This document shows, in pieces, positions 15,675 through 19,172 of a stretch of 19,172 nt of DNA. A program made the position numbers and the translations under genes. The notes under the pieces are model-generated. The model had not been told where the DNA came from. It saw only the letters and a list, made by a program, of their open reading frames with translations, and ran no database searches. The stretch is from Polyrhizophydium stewartii (lineage: Eukaryota > Chytridiomycota > Chytridiomycetes > Rhizophydiales), in assembly GCA_027604665.1 (NCBI GenBank), contig JADGIZ010000217.1, positions 1 through 19,172 of the forward strand, given 5' to 3'. The first letter of the stretch is position 1. The number at the start of each line of letters is the position of its first letter.

Positions 15675-18600
15675 TCAGGCGACGTAGTTGTACGTGTCCT
15701 TTGAGCCGTCGGCGCGCTCAATATACTCCTTCTCGAGCAGAATGTCGATGCACTTTTTGATGTCGGGCACCTGCGGCTTGAAGCGGCTCTGCAGCTGGGT
15801 CAGGACCTCGGACACGAGCGTGACGTGCTTGAGCGTCTTGCGCGTCTTCATGACGCGCACGATCGCGGCCTGCAGGTGCGGGCAGGCAGGGTCAGCAGAA
15901 GGCCCCCCCCCGACCAACGGGCTGCGCGCCGGCGCAACCATACCTGGATCAGCAGCTTGCGGTCCTCCTCGATCGTGCGGTGCGTCTCGCTCGACTCGGC
16001 CTTCTGCTCCGTCTTGATCGGCAGGTTGAGGTTGATGCGCACCTTCTTGCTCTTGAAGTCCTCGTTGAGCACAAACCGCACGCCCGGCGCCGACGGGGAG
16101 CTGCCGCCCTCCATGCTGAGCACCTTGGCCTTGACAAGCAGGCCGACGGTGGGTACAAGCACCTCCTTGCCGATGCCCGTCGTGCCGAGCAGCTCGTCGA
16201 GCGCGTACGACGTTGCCGAGTTGTACATCAGCAGCACGGCCATCTGGTACGTCGAGACCTGGAAAGTGTAGCCCGTCTTGGACGCCCGCGTGTAGTTGGT
16301 CTTGAGCTCGCCCTTGCAGAACTGGAACAGCCACGTGAGCTTGCGGCCAGAGTGCTTGTTCTGGTAGAAGCGCTGGAAGCGCTCGTACGTCTTGAGCAGC
16401 TGTTTTCGACATGCCGCGCCCCAACAGCGTCAGCATCTGTGTGCGCCTTCGGCCCGCGCGAGGGTCTGCAAAGGAACCCACATCGTCGGGAATGTTGAGG
16501 CCAGACTTGGGTGGCTGGAACGGCCAGCTGGACGTGTTGAGCACAAGCACGCCAAAGTCAATGAGGTCATCCTTCTCGTGCGTGCGCTCCATCTGCTCCC
16601 TGTGGTCGAGTCGCGGCCACACGAGCGCGAAAGGCCATCCCCGGTCAGCAAGCAGACCAAGTGCGGCGCAGCAGACGCTCAAAACATCGTCAACTAACTT
16701 GAACGAGTCATTGAGGTCCTTGCTGACGCCCATGTCCGTGAACATGCGCTGCAGCTTGTTTGTGTACTCGTGGCCGCATGCATCCTTAAGCTTCGTGAGC
16801 ATCGACGTCTCGCCGTCGTCGCTCGAGGACGTGCCATTGACAAGGCGCTTGGCAAGGTAGTTGGAGTAAAACTTTTGGAACACATCCTTATCCTCAACGT
16901 ACTTGAACACCGTCATCTGCACGCGGCGCGTCAGAGAGTGGGATGTTGCGGGTGCGCACATCCGCCGACAACGCACCACGCTGTTCAGCACGTCCTCAAA
17001 CTCGTTGTCCTCGGCCATCTTGCTGGTCTTGCGCAGAAGCGAGTCGCAGTAGCGCGCAAGAAGCTCGGGGCTCTTGCTGGAGCTCGACTTGCACACGACG
17101 TTGCGGTTCACAAACTCGCGGCATGCCTTGTCAAGCGAAGCAACAAAGCCAGACTCCCCGCGAAACGCCGTCTGCACGAGCTCAGCGTACTTTTTGTGCA
17201 CCAGCAGCAGACTGTCGACATAAAGCTTGGGGTCGATTTCGGCAGAGTCGGCACCGGCGGCCTTCTTGGCCGCCGAGGCCGGCTTCTTCTTGGGCGCCTC
17301 GTCCTCCTCATCGTCATCGCCGCGTTCGTTGGGCGGCGTGGCTGTGCCGGCGGCGGCGGCGGCTGCCGCAGCGGCAGCTGACTCGGCCACCTTCTCGACG
17401 GCATGGAGGCCCTGCTTGCGCACGTGCGCCTCAAAGATCGTTCGCAGGCGATCGAGACCGTCAGGCACGCGGCACAGCAAGCCATACATGCGCGACAGAT
17501 CCTCGAGGCGGTCGTTGTCGAGGAGCGTCTGGAACTCATCCTGGATCGCGGTCGTGTGGTTCTTGACGAGTGCCGACTCGCACGTCGTAATCAGACCCTT
17601 CTGAGTTGCTGGGTTGAGGTACATTTCAACGCGCTTCTCCTCCTCCTTCAGGCGGGCCTCGGCCTGTGCGTGTATGCACGCATGCATGCACGCACCAGAA
17701 AGAGGGAGAGCCTCAGTCGGTGAGCAGACGCAGAGTGGCAGAAAATCAAAGCGTTCGAGCAACGTACCTTCTTCATGTACTCCGTGATCGGGTTTTGCGT
17801 GATGAAAATCTCGCTCTCGGCCTTGTAGTACGCCTCGGTTGCTTCGATAAAAGGCGCCTCAAAGTACGTCTTGTAGATCTCGAGAGTCGACTTGCGCGAG
17901 TCGTTTTCATCCAGACCAATCGAGACTGTCCAAAATAGAGGCACACGATCAGCAGTGGGGCCGTGATCGAGCGCAGCAGCCTCCATCCACACACCGTAGC
18001 TCTCAACGACGGTCTTGATTAAACCAGTGTCAATGGTCTCGCCGTTGCGCTGCTTTGCAATCGTCTTGAGCACGGCCTTGATGACCTTCTCCTGAAGACG
18101 CTGGAACAGGTGATCCCTCCACGACACGAGAGCGAGCTAAAGCATCACAGTGCAGATGGAAGCCTTCGTTAGATGCCAGCGGCAAGAGGGCACACGTCTA
18201 GCGGCGCTGCAGAAGGCTCACGATGTAGATCTCGTAGATCGTCTTGTGGCCCTCGTCGATCTCGCGCTTGACCCAGTGGCGGTTGAGGTAGCCGAAGATG
18301 TGGTTCAGCGTCGCCGCCGAAACCGTGAACTTGGTCCAGTTCTTGGTGAAGAACACCAACAGCGAGTCGTCCATGTGCGAAGCGCCCTGGTCGGTGATGC
18401 TTTGCAGGTGCTGCTCGAGGTGGCGCTTGAGCTCGGCATAGAGCTCGCCACCAATGAGGTTGGCGCCTGTGCGAAATCAAGCCAAAGGCAAGCAGGAGGC
18501 AGGGTGTTCCGTCAGCTCCACGGACCAGGCGGTGCGCTCCGACCGTGCAGCCACGGGGGCGGCGACTCACCCTTTTGCTCGGCACGATGGTCGGTCGACG

Positions 18601-19003
18601 TGGAGCGAGAGTTGGTACAGTAGTTGTACGTGGTGCTGGTGGCGGGCGCGGGCTGGTTAGCAGCGCCCCCGCCGATGGGACGGCTGGTGCACGGCGCAAG
18701 GGCCGCCGAAGGCGGCGGGTGGCGAGCGCGGCCCTGCCGAGGAGGCCTGGCAACGAAGCCAGAGACCGCCGCACACGGCTGGGACCATTGCGGCGCACAC
18801 GCACGCACGGAAGAGGCATGCGGAGCGGGGCGGGACAGCTCGCGCGCCATACAGGGCCCACCAGGCAGGACACAGCGGGCCGCGGCAGGCACCTACGTGT
18901 AGAGCGTCATGTACTCGTTCGGATGGATGCCCTCCTCCCACTTGTTGAGGATGCGGTCGACGCCGGGACGAAGCTCCTCCCAAGCCTGGTTTGCGTCGGT
19001 CAT
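15675..19003 (-). CDS. CUL1: Cullin-1 (CUL1/Cdc53), SCF ubiquitin ligase scaffold, ten exons
   Basis: Exons are 19003-18897, 18635-18571, 18466-18222, 18136-17995, 17925-17768, 17663-16977, 16916-16699, 16599-16482, 16399-15944 and 15869-15675. The spliced CDS is 2391 nt, 796 residues, with stop TGA; human CUL1 has 776. All introns are GT-AG and the joins recover family sequence, for example [70 protein letters not shown] and [18 protein letters not shown]. Cullin-1 holds Skp1/F-box proteins at its N-terminal repeats and Rbx1 at its C-terminal domain. Lys740 in IVRVMK is the expected NEDD8 acceptor, and the protein ends KDTYNYVA as a winged-helix tail should. A 47-residue Ala/Asp/Glu/Lys-rich insert (about residues 335-381) lies where animal CUL1 has a short loop. 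The ATG at 19003 sits in GCCGCCATG, a strong context. Introns 6 (60 nt) and 7 (99 nt) are stop-free multiples of three. Confidence 0.95.
17238..17378 (-). other. Low-complexity insert in cullin-1 (polyAla, acidic, Lys-rich)
   Basis: The insert starts with about ten alanines, then an acidic DDDEEDE stretch, KKK and an Ala/Lys segment. The conserved [16 protein letters not shown] region resumes right after it. It is in frame and not bounded by plausible splice sites, so I keep it as coding. It is probably an exposed disordered loop between cullin repeats. Confidence 0.75.
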
Positions 19004-19172
19004 GGCGGCAGGCTTGCTCGCACAGCGTGCGTCCGAGACGGCCGCGGAGCGAGCGCACGCGGCGGCCGGGCCAAGGCGAGGCGGCAAGATCGCGGGAGCA
19101 GCAAGGGTCACAGCACCCCGGCGCCGGGCAGCGCACCGGCAGCGGCCGGGCGGGCGCGAGAAGGGGCGGGCG
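19004..19172 (-). promoter_or_regulatory. 5' flank and probable promoter of cullin-1
   Basis: This is very GC-rich DNA upstream of the cullin ATG, with GGGGCGGGC near the window end (about 19163-19171). No TATA element and no convincing upstream exon is visible. The assignment as promoter or 5' UTR follows only from position. Confidence 0.4.

Noticed and set aside
17664..17767. GCATGCATGCACGCAC-type repeats as a regulatory element
   Set aside because: They lie within CUL1 intron 5 and look like simple alternating purine-pyrimidine repeat; nothing else supports a function.
7764..19003. Similar N-termini MTDSQ (BCL7-like), MTDSQ (HINT3-like) and MTDANQ (cullin-1)
   Set aside because: The similarity ends after five or six residues and the genes are unrelated. 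I treat it as chance plus start-site preference for small polar residues.

Overview
This window reads as GC-rich nuclear DNA from a compact, intron-bearing fungal genome. Genes are split by short GT-AG introns (60-154 nt, one of 577 nt), most with a CTRAC-type branch site 20-60 nt before the acceptor. A KIF3B-type kinesin-2 (the intraflagellar transport motor) beside a fungal-type GT71 (Mnn1-like) mannosyltransferase points to a flagellated, zoosporic fungus (chytrid or blastocladiomycete grade) rather than a yeast or mushroom. That assignment is inference. There is no sign of mobile elements, CRISPR, tRNA or rRNA.

Layout. (1) 1-7344, + strand: a giant, mostly disordered protein with one PH domain near its C-terminus; the 5' end lies outside the window and two introns are resolved here. 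(2) 7764-8397, + strand: a small three-exon gene whose spliced product has a BCL7-like N-terminus (possible SWI/SNF accessory subunit). (3) 8479-11428, - strand: kinesin-2 of KIF3B type, convergent with gene 2. (4) 11643-12275, - strand: a HINT3-like HIT-domain hydrolase. (5) 12363-14199, - strand: a GT71 alpha-mannosyltransferase with an N-terminal membrane anchor. (6) 14353-15469, + strand: ribosomal protein uL22 (RPL17), divergent from gene 5 across about 150 bp and probably starting in an 8-nt exon. (7) 15675-19003, - strand: cullin-1 (CUL1/Cdc53), ten exons, complete, convergent with gene 6.

The genes do not form a pathway. They look like ordinary eukaryotic neighbours with tight spacing (81-419 bp). 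The exons were assembled by hand from reading frame, GT/AG sites and family alignment recalled from general knowledge. All phases close: the spliced lengths are multiples of three for all seven genes.

The less ordinary content lies in gene 1, which has six dispersed copies of a short K-A-L-R-x-L-G-[IV] motif, a pure CAG20 tract, a 9-bp minisatellite and degenerate 55-58-residue repeats. Other points are the candidate fungal BCL7 hidden by a stop-free intron, the RPL17 micro-exon with a structured intron, and C/G homopolymer runs of 9-11 that I found only inside introns.
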